From: Nitrospira japonica | GTDB lineage: Bacteria > Nitrospirota > Thermodesulfovibrionia > UBA6902 | DNA: 42,814 nt | Assembly (NCBI GenBank): GCA_020723105.1 | Contig: DYJL01000026.1 | Coordinates: 1 to 42,814, forward strand | Direction of reading: 5' to 3' | Part shown: piece by piece, positions 1 to 7,789 of the stretch | Position numbering within the stretch: the first letter of the stretch is position 1 | Layout: every line of letters starts with the position of its first letter | Notes under the pieces: model-generated | Told to the model about the DNA's origin: nothing | What the model saw: the letters and a program-made list of their open reading frames with translations, nothing else | Database searches by the model: none | Made by a program: the position numbers and the translations under genes

Positions 1-45
1 GTGGGTGTCTGGCGAGGCGCTGGTGTATGGCGAGGCGCGGGTGTA
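1..45. repeat. Left copy of 45-bp terminal overlap
   Basis: Bases 1-45 are identical to 42770-42814, so the window closes into a circle of about 42,769 bp. The segment lies inside an 18-bp coding repeat, so the overlap may mark where an assembler closed a repeat and not a true physical end. The number of repeat units at the join is therefore uncertain. Confidence 0.9.
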
Positions 46-319
46 TGGCGAGGCGCGGGTGTCTGGCGAGGCGTCAATCACCCCGCTTAACTTGCTTGGC
101 CTTCGGTATGGCATCACCATTATTGATGCGCACATTCAAATTGGTTGTAAATTTTATCTTCATTCTGAGTGGGAGAATTTTTCGGACGCTCAAATTTCGG
201 AAATGGATTCTGGCGCACTTGAATGGTGGAGCGAATGGAAGGGGGTTGTATTGAGCCTTTCGCTTGCTCATCATCTTCAATTACCAAAAAATAATCCTTC
301 CGAGAAGGAGGAAAAATGA
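2..319 (+). CDS. Hexapeptide-repeat (beta-solenoid) protein, C-terminal part across the circular join
   Basis: This is the 3' part of the gene that begins at 42615. Joining 42769 to base 1 keeps the frame and gives a protein of about 157 residues. The part here continues a six-residue repeat of the form G-E-A-x-V-(S/Y), about five units in the joined protein, then a non-repetitive C-terminal domain of about 90 residues rich in Trp and acidic residues. Such repeats build left-handed beta-helices in other proteins; similar repeats occur in unnamed phage proteins. The function is unknown. The stop overlaps the next start (ATGA at 316). The 18-bp DNA repeat makes the unit number prone to slippage or misassembly. 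Confidence 0.8.
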   Translation, partial: WVSGEALVYGEARVYGEARVSGEASITPLNLLGLRYGITIIDAHIQIGCKFYLHSEWENFSDAQISEMDSGALEWWSEWKGVVLSLSLAHHLQLPKNNPSEKEEK

Positions 320-612
320 CCGACACAAACGACGAACTGAAAGCCCAGACCGCGCATGAAGCGCGCATGATCGAAGATCCAGAATATCGCCTTCAGTTTG
401 AGAAAGATTCGGTTTACGGAGACTTGGAAAACTTCAAGGAATTCTTTGAGGCTCACGATATGTTTCCGATCATTGCCCGTGAGTTGCTACGCGCTATAAG
501 CAACGCGAACCTCCCGGACAAGCACAGTATGGCGGCGGTTGAAGATGCCATTGATAACATACGCGATGAGTTTGATGCAAAAATCAAATACGTCATGGAG
601 CAAAAACAATGA
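316..612 (+). CDS. Small acidic protein of unknown function
   Basis: A 98-residue, charged, soluble-looking protein with no motif I recognise. It has a strong ribosome site (GGAGG, 5-6 bases before the ATG) and a 4-base overlap with the repeat-protein gene upstream; its stop overlaps the next ATG at 609. It is therefore part of a translationally coupled plus-strand operon. Predicted mostly helical, with no signal peptide or membrane segment. No function is proposed. Confidence 0.8.
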   Translation: MTDTNDELKAQTAHEARMIEDPEYRLQFEKDSVYGDLENFKEFFEAHDMFPIIARELLRAISNANLPDKHSMAAVEDAIDNIRDEFDAKIKYVMEQKQ

Positions 613-755
613 ATTCGCCAATCTTTCGCCGTCGCCATGAATCGCGCTTCATCTTCATTTCGCGCAGGGCTTGGAGCGCAACTTGGCCTTATCTTGCAAC
701 CATTGCGTTCGCGTGTCTCTATGCCTTGATGTTCGCCAAGGATGCGGCAAGTTAA
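609..755 (+). CDS. Small single-pass membrane protein
   Basis: A 48-residue protein whose ATG overlaps the TGA of the preceding gene. An Arg-rich N-terminal third is followed by one hydrophobic segment at about residues 28-42 (WPYLATIAFACLYALMF). The positive-inside rule would place the N terminus in the cytoplasm. The gene is supported by the coupled start and the coherent topology. Function unknown; a role in host takeover or superinfection exclusion is only a guess from size and position. Confidence 0.6.
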   Translation: MNSPIFRRRHESRFIFISRRAWSATWPYLATIAFACLYALMFAKDAAS

Positions 756-781
756 TAACCACCAAAAGAAGAGGAAGCAAA

Positions 782-1021
782 ATGTCAGATGATTTTATTG
801 GAACAGCGGCGGCGGCAAAAAAGGCTGGCGTATCGGAGCGAAGAATTCGCGTCCTGTGCGATGAGGGCCGGGTTAAAGCCGAACAAAAAGACGGCACAAC
901 CATCAATGCGAAATTGATCTCCGGTGTCTGGATGATCCCGAAGAACTTCAAGGTGATTAAGCCTGAAGGAAAAACATCCCGCCCGTCGAAGATCAAGATG
1001 AAGCGGGCGAAAAATGTATAA
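782..1021 (+). CDS. Helix-turn-helix DNA-binding protein (MerR/excisionase-like)
   Basis: A 79-residue protein. Residues 6-30 (IGTAAAAKKAGVSERRIRVL within it) fit a winged-helix or MerR/excisionase-type helix-turn-helix, followed by a short wing (GVWMIPKNF) and a Lys/Arg-rich tail. Such proteins bind DNA and act as regulators or recombination directionality factors. No integrase is visible in the window, so regulation is the likelier role. The ATG at 782 is chosen because GAGGAAG lies 5-6 bases upstream. It is one of the last genes of the plus-strand operon, facing the lysis region. The family is recognised only at fold level. Confidence 0.7.
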   Translation: MSDDFIGTAAAAKKAGVSERRIRVLCDEGRVKAEQKDGTTINAKLISGVWMIPKNFKVIKPEGKTSRPSKIKMKRAKNV

Positions 1022-1109
1022 GGGCAAACAGGGTTTTGCGAACGACACTCAAAGGCAGATCGTGGATCTGTTTAGAATCTGTACGAAACAGAAGCTCCGG
1101 CCTGCTTGA
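1014..1109 (+). CDS. Possible 31-residue peptide at the end of the plus operon
   Basis: An ATG overlaps the end of the helix-turn-helix gene and opens a 31-residue frame of ordinary composition that ends inside the convergent minus-strand gene (38-bp antisense overlap). There is no clear ribosome site apart from coupling to the preceding gene. It could be a real tail-to-tail gene or chance. Confidence 0.3.
   Translation: MYKGKQGFANDTQRQIVDLFRICTKQKLRPA
1056..1073. terminator. Small hairpin between convergent operons
   Basis: A perfect 6-bp stem (CAGATC, 3-base loop, GATCTG) followed on the plus strand by only TTT. It lies just where plus- and minus-strand operons converge, so it may help end transcription, but the T tract is short. 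Confidence 0.35.
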
Positions 1110-1608
1110 ATCCGCCAGTGTAGAGAGCGACATCAAAGCCGAAGTTCAGCGCCTTGATAGATCCAAACTCATGCGAAAACAGCAATCCGCCCGAATACCC
1201 ACCCGATTGATTTATCCCGGCAGTGAGCTTCAGTTCGTTCCGGCTCTTTACTGAGATCCACGGAAGGGGATCTTCAGAGACAAGCGTTTCAGTATCCCCG
1301 GTGTCCGTGTTTATCACCGTTGTAACCGTCTGAGGGTGGTCGCTGCCTTCGATCCGCGAGCTATCCAGAACCGCAATTGCTTTATCGTTCTTCAGGCGAT
1401 CCGGGAGCTTTGTTTTCTTCTTCGCGGATTCTTTGTAAACGGCGACCTTTTTGGGCGTTGCATCCACTTTCCCCTCCCCTTGTATGGCCGGAGCCTTTTG
1501 CGCGGCATGAGGCTCTGTTCTGCCCGTCTGCTCCGGCGTTCGCATGAAAGACAGGACGGCAATCACGCAAGCGATGACCGAGATCAGCCAAGGGGTGTAT
1601 TTATTCAT
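1072..1608 (-). CDS. Membrane-anchored protein with outer-membrane-like C terminus (candidate spanin-type lysis protein)
   Basis: A 178-residue protein. One N-terminal membrane segment (about residues 5-22) is followed by a charged, Ala/Lys/Glu-rich linker to about residue 70, then a Thr-rich stretch and a C-terminal beta-rich domain ending in SVSYRF. A terminal Phe after alternating hydrophobic residues is the sorting signal of outer-membrane beta-barrels. A protein tethered in the inner membrane and ending in an outer-membrane-like domain could bridge the envelope as unimolecular spanins do. This is inference; no family match is claimed. The ATG at 1608 overlaps the end of the upstream two-TM gene. 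It could instead be an envelope-modifying protein. Confidence 0.6.
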   Translation of the reverse strand: MNKYTPWLISVIACVIAVLSFMRTPEQTGRTEPHAAQKAPAIQGEGKVDATPKKVAVYKESAKKKTKLPDRLKNDKAIAVLDSSRIEGSDHPQTVTTVINTDTGDTETLVSEDPLPWISVKSRNELKLTAGINQSGGYSGGLLFSHEFGSIKALNFGFDVALYTGGFKQAGASVSYRF

Positions 1609-1828
1609 TGCTCTTGCTCGATGGATTGTTGCGTTCGATATGGGTTTGCGCAACCTTGGCAGTCAATACCATGCCAAGTATTGCCATTGGCCCGGCAGGA
1701 ATATCAGGCAAAGTCTTTGTGGTGAATGCCACAAAGAGCCAGCCGACCAAAATCCCGAACGCCCAAAGGAAGGTAATCAGCCGAGTGCTGGAATTGTTGT
1801 TTTCGTGATCTTGCAGGAAGTTTGCCAT
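1601..1828 (-). CDS. Two-transmembrane small protein, candidate holin
   Basis: A 75-residue protein with two hydrophobic segments, about residues 17-36 (LITFLWAFGILVGWLFVAFT) and 45-60, joined by a short turn, and a polar tail. The start MANFLQDHENNNSS resembles the N terminus of many small phage inner-membrane proteins annotated as holins or unknown. Holins form lesions in the inner membrane to release endolysin. A ribosome site AGGAG lies 7 bases upstream. Its neighbours are two other membrane proteins, which fits a lysis cassette, but no endolysin is seen beside it. Confidence 0.6.
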   Translation of the reverse strand: MANFLQDHENNNSSTRLITFLWAFGILVGWLFVAFTTKTLPDIPAGPMAILGMVLTAKVAQTHIERNNPSSKSNE

Positions 1829-1838
1829 TGTCTTGCTC

Positions 1839-2246
1839 CTATGGGTAAAAAGTTCTTTTGCCGCTGTTTGGCGGGCGATCCGTCAGGTGCATCCATCCCG
1901 GCGTTTTGCTTGGATGTTCGCGGTACAAGCCATGTTCCGCAAGTTCTTCGTCTGTTGTGTTGTCGTCAAGCTCATCATCTGGATCGAATACATCAACGCC
2001 TTTGGCTTCCTTGTGAGAAGAGAGTTCCGCACCCTCTTCATCCGGGAGCCTGAATCCGCCGCCGCCAGTTCCGTTCTTCTTCCCTGAAATCGTCGTGTCC
2101 GTATCGGGATCAACCGGGTAGTGGTATTGCCCCTTTTGCGCCTTGTGGTACAGGAACAGGTTCACGCGGCCAAGCATCATATCGCCAGCGGCTTCCTGCT
2201 TGATTGTGTGCGGCTTGTTCCTGAAGTATTGCGTTTTGGTTATCAC
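1839..2246 (-). CDS. Hypothetical protein with acidic C-terminal region
   Basis: A 135-residue protein if started at the GTG at 2246, which I prefer: GGGAGG lies 5 bases upstream and the GTGA overlaps the stop of the upstream gene. A TTG start at 2291 would add 15 residues but has no better site. The N-terminal half is basic and ordered-looking; the middle is Gly-rich (about residue 60) and the C-terminal part Asp/Glu-rich with a likely disordered tail. No motif is recognised. It lies in the small-gene cluster between fibre genes and lysis genes. Confidence 0.65.
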   Translation of the reverse strand: MITKTQYFRNKPHTIKQEAAGDMMLGRVNLFLYHKAQKGQYHYPVDPDTDTTISGKKNGTGGGGFRLPDEEGAELSSHKEAKGVDVFDPDDELDDNTTDEELAEHGLYREHPSKTPGWMHLTDRPPNSGKRTFYP

Positions 2247-2452
2247 TGTCGCCTCCCGGATATGCGCCTTGCCGTTTCTTCCTTTTGCCAATCATCCCGG
2301 CAAAATTCATCACAGAATTTTTCACCCGCTTTCAGAGTGGCAAAGCAAGAGTTGCAGAAGCCTTGATATTTTGGAGCGCCTGAATCCCTCTTTCCCAACG
2401 CCGCCTTCAAGAATAACTCTTCCGTCTTTGCGGCATCATCAATCAGGCACAT
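2243..2452 (-). CDS. Small zinc-ribbon protein
   Basis: A 69-residue protein with a CxxC (GFCNSCF, about residues 32-38) and a second FCDEFCRDDW pair (about 46-55), together a likely four-Cys zinc site, followed by a basic tail. The motif FC-x3-C-R-x-D-W is frequent in small phage zinc proteins of unknown role. The ATG at 2452 overlaps the TAA of the upstream gene (TAATG). A longer frame upstream is disfavoured because of this coupling. Confidence 0.7.
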   Translation of the reverse strand: MCLIDDAAKTEELFLKAALGKRDSGAPKYQGFCNSCFATLKAGEKFCDEFCRDDWQKEETARRISGRRQ

Positions 2453-2793
2453 TAGCGATTGAACCCGTGAGTTATGGCGAGCCAGATTGCTCCTATCGCT
2501 GCCGTCACGCCCGCGATCCATTTTGCAACAGTCCCAAGCATACTGAGCGTCCGAACAAAGCCCTTCGCATTGTTCCAGACCGTCATAATTTCAAGCTGCG
2601 TTTTGCTTTGCGCCTTCAGTTCTTTCAGTTCTGAAAGCGCCTGCCGCATCAATGGCGCAATCTCATCCTCAAGAACAACCACTCTTTCGGAGAGTTTTTG
2701 GATCGTCATGCAGTCACCGTGAACGCAAATGCAGTCTTGATTTTCACATTCCGAATTATCGGTTTTTCTGCGCTTTGGATTTTGTTCTCCCAT
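2452..2793 (-). CDS. Coiled-coil protein with C-terminal membrane segment (holin/XhlA-like)
   Basis: A 113-residue protein. Residues 4-28 include four Cys (SECENQDCICVHGDC). Residues 29-75 form a predicted coiled coil (LSERVVVLEDEIAPLMRQAL), and residues 86-108 form one membrane segment (VAKWIAGVTAAIGAIWLAIT). This layout, coiled coil then one C-terminal TM, is that of haemolysin XhlA-type phage proteins that assist lysis. An internal ATG at 2709, preceded by GGTGA, would drop the Cys-rich part, so a dual start is possible. Neighbouring membrane genes support a lysis role; the exact role is inferred. Confidence 0.65.
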   Translation of the reverse strand: MGEQNPKRRKTDNSECENQDCICVHGDCMTIQKLSERVVVLEDEIAPLMRQALSELKELKAQSKTQLEIMTVWNNAKGFVRTLSMLGTVAKWIAGVTAAIGAIWLAITHGFNR

Positions 2794-2803
2794 TTTTGAC
2801 TCA

Positions 2804-3178
2804 TCACTGCGGGTAGTTTATTTCACCAACCACGGCAGATGCGCCGGAAATCCGCGTGAACCGGATGGCCGTAACCGGGCTGTATAGCGTGTTCGTCTGG
2901 GGCGCACTCACCGCGCTTGCTGTGCCGATAACCTGCCAGTTCGCAGACGATGGAGCAAGAGCGGCTGCGGGCGTTGTTGAGAACTCCGCCGTTCCAGTTA
3001 CCCCGGATTCAGGGTAAATGGATACTGTCATCGGAAAGTGCTTGTTTGAAACGTCAATTACCTGCGCAGATGTTGTGGCGACTACGGACTGATAGCCGAC
3101 AAGTAGCGCAGCAAAAGCCGTGATAGACAGCATCAGTATGGCGACACCAAAAACTCCGAGAGTGAATGCCTTTTTCAT
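2804..3178 (-). CDS. Exported or membrane-anchored small protein
   Basis: A 124-residue protein beginning MKKAFTLGVFGVAILMLS, a long hydrophobic N-terminal segment (residues 4-28) that reads as a signal anchor or signal peptide. The rest is beta-rich, Ser/Thr/Ala-rich and probably a small sandwich domain (residues 45-124). I prefer the ATG at 3178, which has GGGG 5 bases upstream, over the one at 3181, which is too close. It follows the tail-fibre assembly gene. Function unknown; one of three proteins with export-type N termini in the late block. Confidence 0.65.
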   Translation of the reverse strand: MKKAFTLGVFGVAILMLSITAFAALLVGYQSVVATTSAQVIDVSNKHFPMTVSIYPESGVTGTAEFSTTPAAALAPSSANWQVIGTASAVSAPQTNTLYSPVTAIRFTRISGASAVVGEINYPQ

Positions 3179-3188
3179 CATATCCCCT

Positions 3189-3863
3189 TTACCAATTGAT
3201 TGAATCAAGAGCCTTCAGGCTCTTTGCGTTCGCCACAAATATAGATAGTTGCCGCATTTTAGCAGAACAATTTTCTTTGTGCGTCACGAAGTCGGCAAGA
3301 ACCCGGCGAACCTGCACTCCGCTATGCGCCTTCACAACCCATCCATCGGCAGAATCAACGCACCATACCTGCCTGCTCCATAACGGAGAATTTTCAGGGG
3401 CCATGCTTTCCGTTGCTACGGCCATCAAGTTCGCCTGATCTATGATGCCGCTCGCATACAAATGTGTAGGGCCAAGCGCATACGATTCAAACCCGCCAAT
3501 GATCGCGGCTGCGCAATCTTCATTCAGCAATGACAACTTTTCGGCCTTTGCGATGTTCAACACAACCTTCGCCGGGATCTTGCTTGCCACGTTCGCGGGG
3601 AGCGCACCAATATCGCTGATCTGAACTGCATCCCCGGTGGTTGTGTTGAACATCGCAGACCCACGGAAATCGCTTTTCAATCCCCAAGCATCAAGGGCTT
3701 TGTCGAACACTGCCACTTCATTTGCGCCCGGAGTCGGCGGAGCCTTGATCGTTGAGTATTCTGGGAACAAATACTTCCCCGGCTCCATCGGGCTACGTTG
3801 CGCATTTTCTTCCCCAAGGAATTCTCCCGTGACAGGATCGAACAGGTAGCAGAGTTTTTTCAT
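3189..3863 (-). CDS. Tail fibre assembly-like protein
   Basis: A 224-residue protein immediately downstream of the collar-domain fibre gene, the usual place of a fibre chaperone. The N-terminal 40 residues (KKLCYLFDPVTGEFLGEENA) resemble the start of tfa/DUF4376-type proteins, in which a short fibre-tip-interacting region is followed by a variable domain. The C-terminal half (about 125-224) is compact, with Trp residues. The ATG at 3863 has AAGGGCG upstream and starts after the fibre stop. The function (helping fibres trimerise or attach) is inferred mainly from position. Confidence 0.6.
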   Translation of the reverse strand: MKKLCYLFDPVTGEFLGEENAQRSPMEPGKYLFPEYSTIKAPPTPGANEVAVFDKALDAWGLKSDFRGSAMFNTTTGDAVQISDIGALPANVASKIPAKVVLNIAKAEKLSLLNEDCAAAIIGGFESYALGPTHLYASGIIDQANLMAVATESMAPENSPLWSRQVWCVDSADGWVVKAHSGVQVRRVLADFVTHKENCSAKMRQLSIFVANAKSLKALDSINW

Positions 3864-3877
3864 TTTTAGCGCCCTTG

Positions 3878-5134
3878 TCAGTATTTGATGCAAAGCATGA
3901 ACCCAACGCCAGCAGGCAGGTTTGCGGCTCCGCCCGTTGCGTTATTTGTGGCCGTGGTGTTTTGGTTCGTTGCTGCTGTGTTTTGGTTTGTGGCTGTTGC
4001 GTTTGCTGTATTTGAGCCATACCCGGCAGTTGTTTGATAGCCCGGAGATGTTGCTGCCGCATAAGGATAGCCAGCAGTATTCCCTGCTAGTTGAGTAAAG
4101 CCATTTGCGTGAGCATGAGCATTCTGCGTGTGCGAGTGTGCATCCTGGGTGTGCGTATGCGCGTTTTGAGTGTGATTGTGACTTATTACTGCGCCTGCGG
4201 TATTTACACCAATAACGCCAAGGCCGGAAGCCTGAAGCATTGCGTACCCTGCCGGGACGGAAGGAAGTCCAAACGTGGTAGATCCGTCACCCGCCCCCCA
4301 TTGCGTACCAATCGCCGCAAATAGGGCTGCGTATGCAGTGCGCGAAATGTTTGTCAGGGAAGTAGGAAGTTGCAAGTATCCGTTTGGCGCTGTTGCGCCA
4401 GCCCATGCGATAACAGTCCCCGGAAGAACTCTCTCACGGGGAGGATTGATAAGCTCCCATGTTGGCGTTCCGGTTGCATGGTATGTGAAAATGCAAACGC
4501 CTATGATGTCGCCGGGAGCAACTGGAACTATTAGGCCGTTCACGCTCTTTACAATCGTTCTGGCCGTTTGCAGCGATCCGTTAAGAGTCGGCGCGAAAGT
4601 TGGGGTTGTCGTAGTGTTCGGGGTTGTCGTGTCAATCGTCAGCCGAGTTCCATCCTGCAATACTGGATAGATCACGTTCGGATAATCGGCAAGGATCGCG
4701 TCAGGCGTTCCCGTTACGTCAGCATAAGGTTCAACGTATTTTGCAATCTGAGCAGCGCGGAAAATTACCCAATTTGCGGGATCAAGCGAAGGATCTGTGT
4801 ACCCAACTGGCATATCGTTCAGGGCAACATAGAACTCAGTATCCCCTGTAACAGAATCGGAGAGAGAGACAATTCCGCCTTTCGGAGTATCAACCAAAGA
4901 TGCGCCGAATCCATCAGGATTAAAGGGCAACATCAAGCCCAATTGCTGCATTACCCACAAGAGAGAGGTTGATGCCTTGTGCAGATAGTTTTGTTGCTCT
5001 GCCGCCACGTTGTCCACGTTTGGAATGAATCCACTTGCGATTTGAGCGGGGGAGGGCGCTACAGAATTCGTTCCGCCCGCATCAAAAGGCGCTGCAAGGG
5101 CTGGTGCGTTGTATGTCAATGCTGAAGCTGTCAT
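3878..5134 (-). CDS. Tail fibre protein with phage tail-collar domain and His-rich tip
   Basis: A 418-residue receptor-binding-type protein. Residues about 240-300 hold a tail-collar domain (PGTVIAWAGATAPNGYLQL, then a GAGDGSTTFGLP-type motif). This is followed by a His-rich repeat (HNHTQNAHTHTQDAHSHTQN), which in other fibres coordinates metal ions along the trimer axis. Next comes an Asn/Thr/Ala-rich low-complexity repeat (about 375-400), then a short closing strand ending in CIKY. It acts at the distal end of the tail. The start overlaps the end of the DUF2612 gene (ATGA), consistent with baseplate-to-fibre order. Confidence 0.9.
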   Translation of the reverse strand: MTASALTYNAPALAAPFDAGGTNSVAPSPAQIASGFIPNVDNVAAEQQNYLHKASTSLLWVMQQLGLMLPFNPDGFGASLVDTPKGGIVSLSDSVTGDTEFYVALNDMPVGYTDPSLDPANWVIFRAAQIAKYVEPYADVTGTPDAILADYPNVIYPVLQDGTRLTIDTTTPNTTTTPTFAPTLNGSLQTARTIVKSVNGLIVPVAPGDIIGVCIFTYHATGTPTWELINPPRERVLPGTVIAWAGATAPNGYLQLPTSLTNISRTAYAALFAAIGTQWGAGDGSTTFGLPSVPAGYAMLQASGLGVIGVNTAGAVISHNHTQNAHTHTQDAHSHTQNAHAHANGFTQLAGNTAGYPYAAATSPGYQTTAGYGSNTANATATNQNTAATNQNTTATNNATGGAANLPAGVGFMLCIKY

Positions 5135-5721
5135 GCTGCCCTCGCTGTGATGTTGTATTGATAAGGCGTATCAAGAACGCCTGAATTTATGTACTGAACT
5201 AAAAGCTCAACGCTTGCCGCGTCTGCCGGGTAATCAACTACAATCTCAATCTCATTTGCCGCCCCGATTATAACGCTGATCTCGCTTGTTTCCCCGAAGT
5301 CGGGGGCAGTTCCATTGATGCCGAGGATAAAACGCTTCACGCGCCGTTTTAGCCAGTTGATGTTTACATACACACCATCCCCGGCGTAGTGCTTCCAAGT
5401 CAGAATTCTCTTGTAAACATCGTCCGTTGCTAACACGGAAAGAATGCTTCCAGATCCATACGTTTCAGTATTGTAGTCGAATGCGTTGTATATGGCCCCC
5501 GAAGGGAATCCAGTAACAGGACGACGAAGCCCGTATATGCCAGCGCCCACCCAATCAAGAAGATTCCCTGAAAGCGCGGTGTATATCGGCAAATTGGCCG
5601 TATTCGCCCAATCAACATATCCCTGCGCAAGCGAGTTGAATGCGGCAACGAACGCCCGCAAATCAAGATCATCTTGATATTGCTGATACAGGTATTGGCC
5701 TATAACGTCCACTCTCATCAT
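5131..5721 (-). CDS. Baseplate/tail protein, DUF2612-like
   Basis: A 196-residue protein between the J-like baseplate wedge and the tail fibre, the place of P2 gpI-type proteins. It has many aromatic residues and the pattern LLDWVGAGIYGLRRP near residues 54-68, typical of DUF2612 tail proteins as I remember the family. It likely connects the baseplate wedge to the fibre. The start is coupled to the upstream stop (TAATGATG); either of two adjacent ATGs may serve. Confidence 0.75.
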   Translation of the reverse strand: MMRVDVIGQYLYQQYQDDLDLRAFVAAFNSLAQGYVDWANTANLPIYTALSGNLLDWVGAGIYGLRRPVTGFPSGAIYNAFDYNTETYGSGSILSVLATDDVYKRILTWKHYAGDGVYVNINWLKRRVKRFILGINGTAPDFGETSEISVIIGAANEIEIVVDYPADAASVELLVQYINSGVLDTPYQYNITARAA

Positions 5722-7340
5722 TACACCCTTGTTACAACAACGCTTTCAATCGCTAGATAAAAATAGCCTTCCGTATCGCCTTGAATCAATGATGTTCCGG
5801 GAGTGACTGCCGTTGTCACTCCGTCAATCGTCACGGTAAACGCGAGCGAAGAAATCAGGTATGAAGGAACAATGCTCTCGACGCTTTGCAAGAAGATCTG
5901 ATGAAGCGTGTATTCATTTATTGCAGCGCCAACCGGGATCGAATTGACGTAATCCGCGAGCGCCTGCGTCACTGCATCGCTGATTGCAGTATTGGCCGTA
6001 AAATTTGGGGAGATAGTTGACCAATCAACCGAGATCCCTACCGTTTGCTGAACAGGAACAACGAAAAGAATTGAATATGTATCCGGGTAGTCAATGATGG
6101 AAACGATCCGGTTTCTGGTCGATGCGCTCCCTGTCATAGACTCGCTCAAAACTGTCTGCGCGTAGTTCAGTTGATATGTTCCCGTTCCGCCAGATCCAGT
6201 TAGAAGTGCGGTAATCACGGTTGGGTTTGCAATGCCAATGCCGGAAACAATATCGCCAACTTGGATTGTCCCGGCTGATACTGCGGTAATGGTAAGGGTA
6301 GTCCCGGAGATCTCTCCGGTTCCGGCCCAAGTGTTCGACGTTGCGCTTGAACCCGCCAAATCACCGATGTCGAAAAGCGCCTTGAAGATAGCTCCGGCAA
6401 CTTCGTAAGGATCTCCGCCGCCAACAATAATTTTCCCTGCCCCGCTTACCGATACAAGCCGGGCTTGCACTCCGGGAATGTTCCTCAACATCGCCTTCAG
6501 CATTGAAAGTGTTCCCGTTCCCGGAAGCAATTGAGAATCAAGAACCCGTGCGCGATATAGAGCATCCGTTTCAGCTTCAGCCGCAATCAGACCGGGATTT
6601 TGGTTAGTGCAGTAAACGGCGTATCCGGTAGGAACGGAAGTCACAACCGAAGTGATAGTTCCTGCCGGAATAGCCCAATCTCCAAACTCTCTTGCAACAA
6701 CATAAAGGATTGCCGTCCCGTGGATCGCTCCGGTGATTGTCGTGCTTGCTACAGTCTGGGAATTGTTTACCGAGTACGTTCCCGTTCCGCCCGTCCCGGT
6801 TAAGTACCCGGTAATCACCGTCCCGGCTGTTACGCCAGCGCCAGAAACGGGATCTCCAATCAGTATCTCCCCGGATGCGACTGCGGAAACTGTCAGCGTC
6901 GTTGTGGAAATTGAACCCGTGTACTCCGATTGAACCGGGTTGGCTAAAACACCGCTTTCCTGCGCAACATACTGATGAAGGCCGTCGCTCACCGTAAAGC
7001 CCTTCTGAATTGCATACCCGGCAATTCCGGTGAAGGTAACGTATGCACTTGAATTTGATCTCTCGCCCTGCGCGATTCCTCGCATCTCACCTATCAAGCC
7101 AAGCAAATACGGGTTCGCCGCGTTCGGAGTGAATGAGTTCAGTAGATCAATTGCGGCCTGATCCATTTGCGCAAGTGCAGCAACGGAAGTGCTTGCAATA
7201 TCCTCAATCAGAGATCCCGGAAGGTTCCCGGTGTATCCGGGCCGCATCGCTGTTACGGCTTCAATGAGCGCGTTCCGCAACAGTGCCGGAGGGGTTGGTT
7301 GCGCCCCCGCTGCTGTCACATTTATGTTTGCTGCCGTCAT
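5721..7340 (-). CDS. Baseplate J-like wedge protein
   Basis: A 539-residue protein. The N terminus ([20 protein letters not shown]) and the region YRARVLDSQ (about 262-270) match baseplate J/gp47-type proteins, which form the wedge arms of contractile-tail baseplates. Two Gly/Thr-rich beta modules interrupt it, at residues about 140-204 and 339-405, each with a GTGGTGTY core; such modules are not part of a minimal J protein. It lies after the gp25-like gene and before DUF2612, the expected order. Confidence 0.9.
   Translation of the reverse strand: MTAANINVTAAGAQPTPPALLRNALIEAVTAMRPGYTGNLPGSLIEDIASTSVAALAQMDQAAIDLLNSFTPNAANPYLLGLIGEMRGIAQGERSNSSAYVTFTGIAGYAIQKGFTVSDGLHQYVAQESGVLANPVQSEYTGSISTTTLTVSAVASGEILIGDPVSGAGVTAGTVITGYLTGTGGTGTYSVNNSQTVASTTITGAIHGTAILYVVAREFGDWAIPAGTITSVVTSVPTGYAVYCTNQNPGLIAAEAETDALYRARVLDSQLLPGTGTLSMLKAMLRNIPGVQARLVSVSGAGKIIVGGGDPYEVAGAIFKALFDIGDLAGSSATSNTWAGTGEISGTTLTITAVSAGTIQVGDIVSGIGIANPTVITALLTGSGGTGTYQLNYAQTVLSESMTGSASTRNRIVSIIDYPDTYSILFVVPVQQTVGISVDWSTISPNFTANTAISDAVTQALADYVNSIPVGAAINEYTLHQIFLQSVESIVPSYLISSLAFTVTIDGVTTAVTPGTSLIQGDTEGYFYLAIESVVVTRV
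6126..6326 (-). repeat. Beta-rich inserted module, copy B
   Basis: Encodes residues about 339-405 of the J-like protein, with the pattern G-x-I-S-G-T-T-L-T-(I/V) ... GSGGTGTY ... QTV. It is homologous to copy A in the same protein and to a copy in the tail sheath. Likely a surface-exposed domain gained by module exchange. Confidence 0.8.
6729..6923 (-). repeat. Beta-rich inserted module, copy A
   Basis: Encodes residues about 140-204 of the J-like protein ([20 protein letters not shown] at its start, [19 protein letters not shown] at its end). Clearly homologous to copies at 6126-6326 and 15050-15250. Confidence 0.85.
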
Positions 7341-7384
7341 CTTCTCCCCCGCTCACTTTCGTTGCGACTTCATTGATTATATGT

Positions 7385-7768
7385 CTATATCGGCACATTG
7401 GCGGAGATTGAAACTCCGCTGTTCGTCACCACATCAACGCCGTAAACGGGTACGGGCGGATTCTCTTCAGTCTCCGCCACTCTGCGATTGATAGAAAGGC
7501 TTGCGAAGTATGCTGAAAACTTGGACTGCATCTGAGCAACGTAAAAATCCGGGAACACCTGAGTTGCGATTGACTGTTGAGCGGGAACCCCGTAATTGGC
7601 AAAGAACGGAGATTCGCCCGGCGAGAGAAGAAGCGATTGAATGAGCGTAGTGAGCCAAACGGGATCATCATGCCCGTTTGCGTCGGTTGCTACCTCAACC
7701 CAAACACCGTTGCTTCGTCCGAAGGTTCTAATTTTAATTCTCCCGGTAAAATTGGCCGTGCAATTCAG
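7385..7768 (-). CDS. Baseplate wedge protein, gp25/W-like, with apparent CTG start
   Basis: Translation from 7768 gives 127 residues beginning LNCTANFTGRIKIRTFGRSN (first Leu read as Met) and containing DDPVWLTTLIQSLLLSPGES and FFANYGVPAQQS. This layout and position (after spike, before J) fit gp25-like baseplate wedge proteins. The frame has no ATG, GTG or TTG after the in-frame TGA of the upstream gene at 7790. The CTG at 7766-7768 has AAGGAAAG at a good distance upstream, so a CTG start is the best reading; ATT codons further in are poorer. Alternatives are a sequence error or readthrough of the upstream TGA. Confidence 0.75.
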   Translation of the reverse strand: MNCTANFTGRIKIRTFGRSNGVWVEVATDANGHDDPVWLTTLIQSLLLSPGESPFFANYGVPAQQSIATQVFPDFYVAQMQSKFSAYFASLSINRRVAETEENPPVPVYGVDVVTNSGVSISANVPI

Positions 7769-7789
7769 AGGCTGCTTTCCTTGCGCGCA

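Noticed and set aside
7426-7671. Minus-strand 81-codon frame in the gp25 region
   Set aside because: The overlapping frame ending at 7385 encodes a recognisable gp25-like protein; the 81-codon frame is its shadow.
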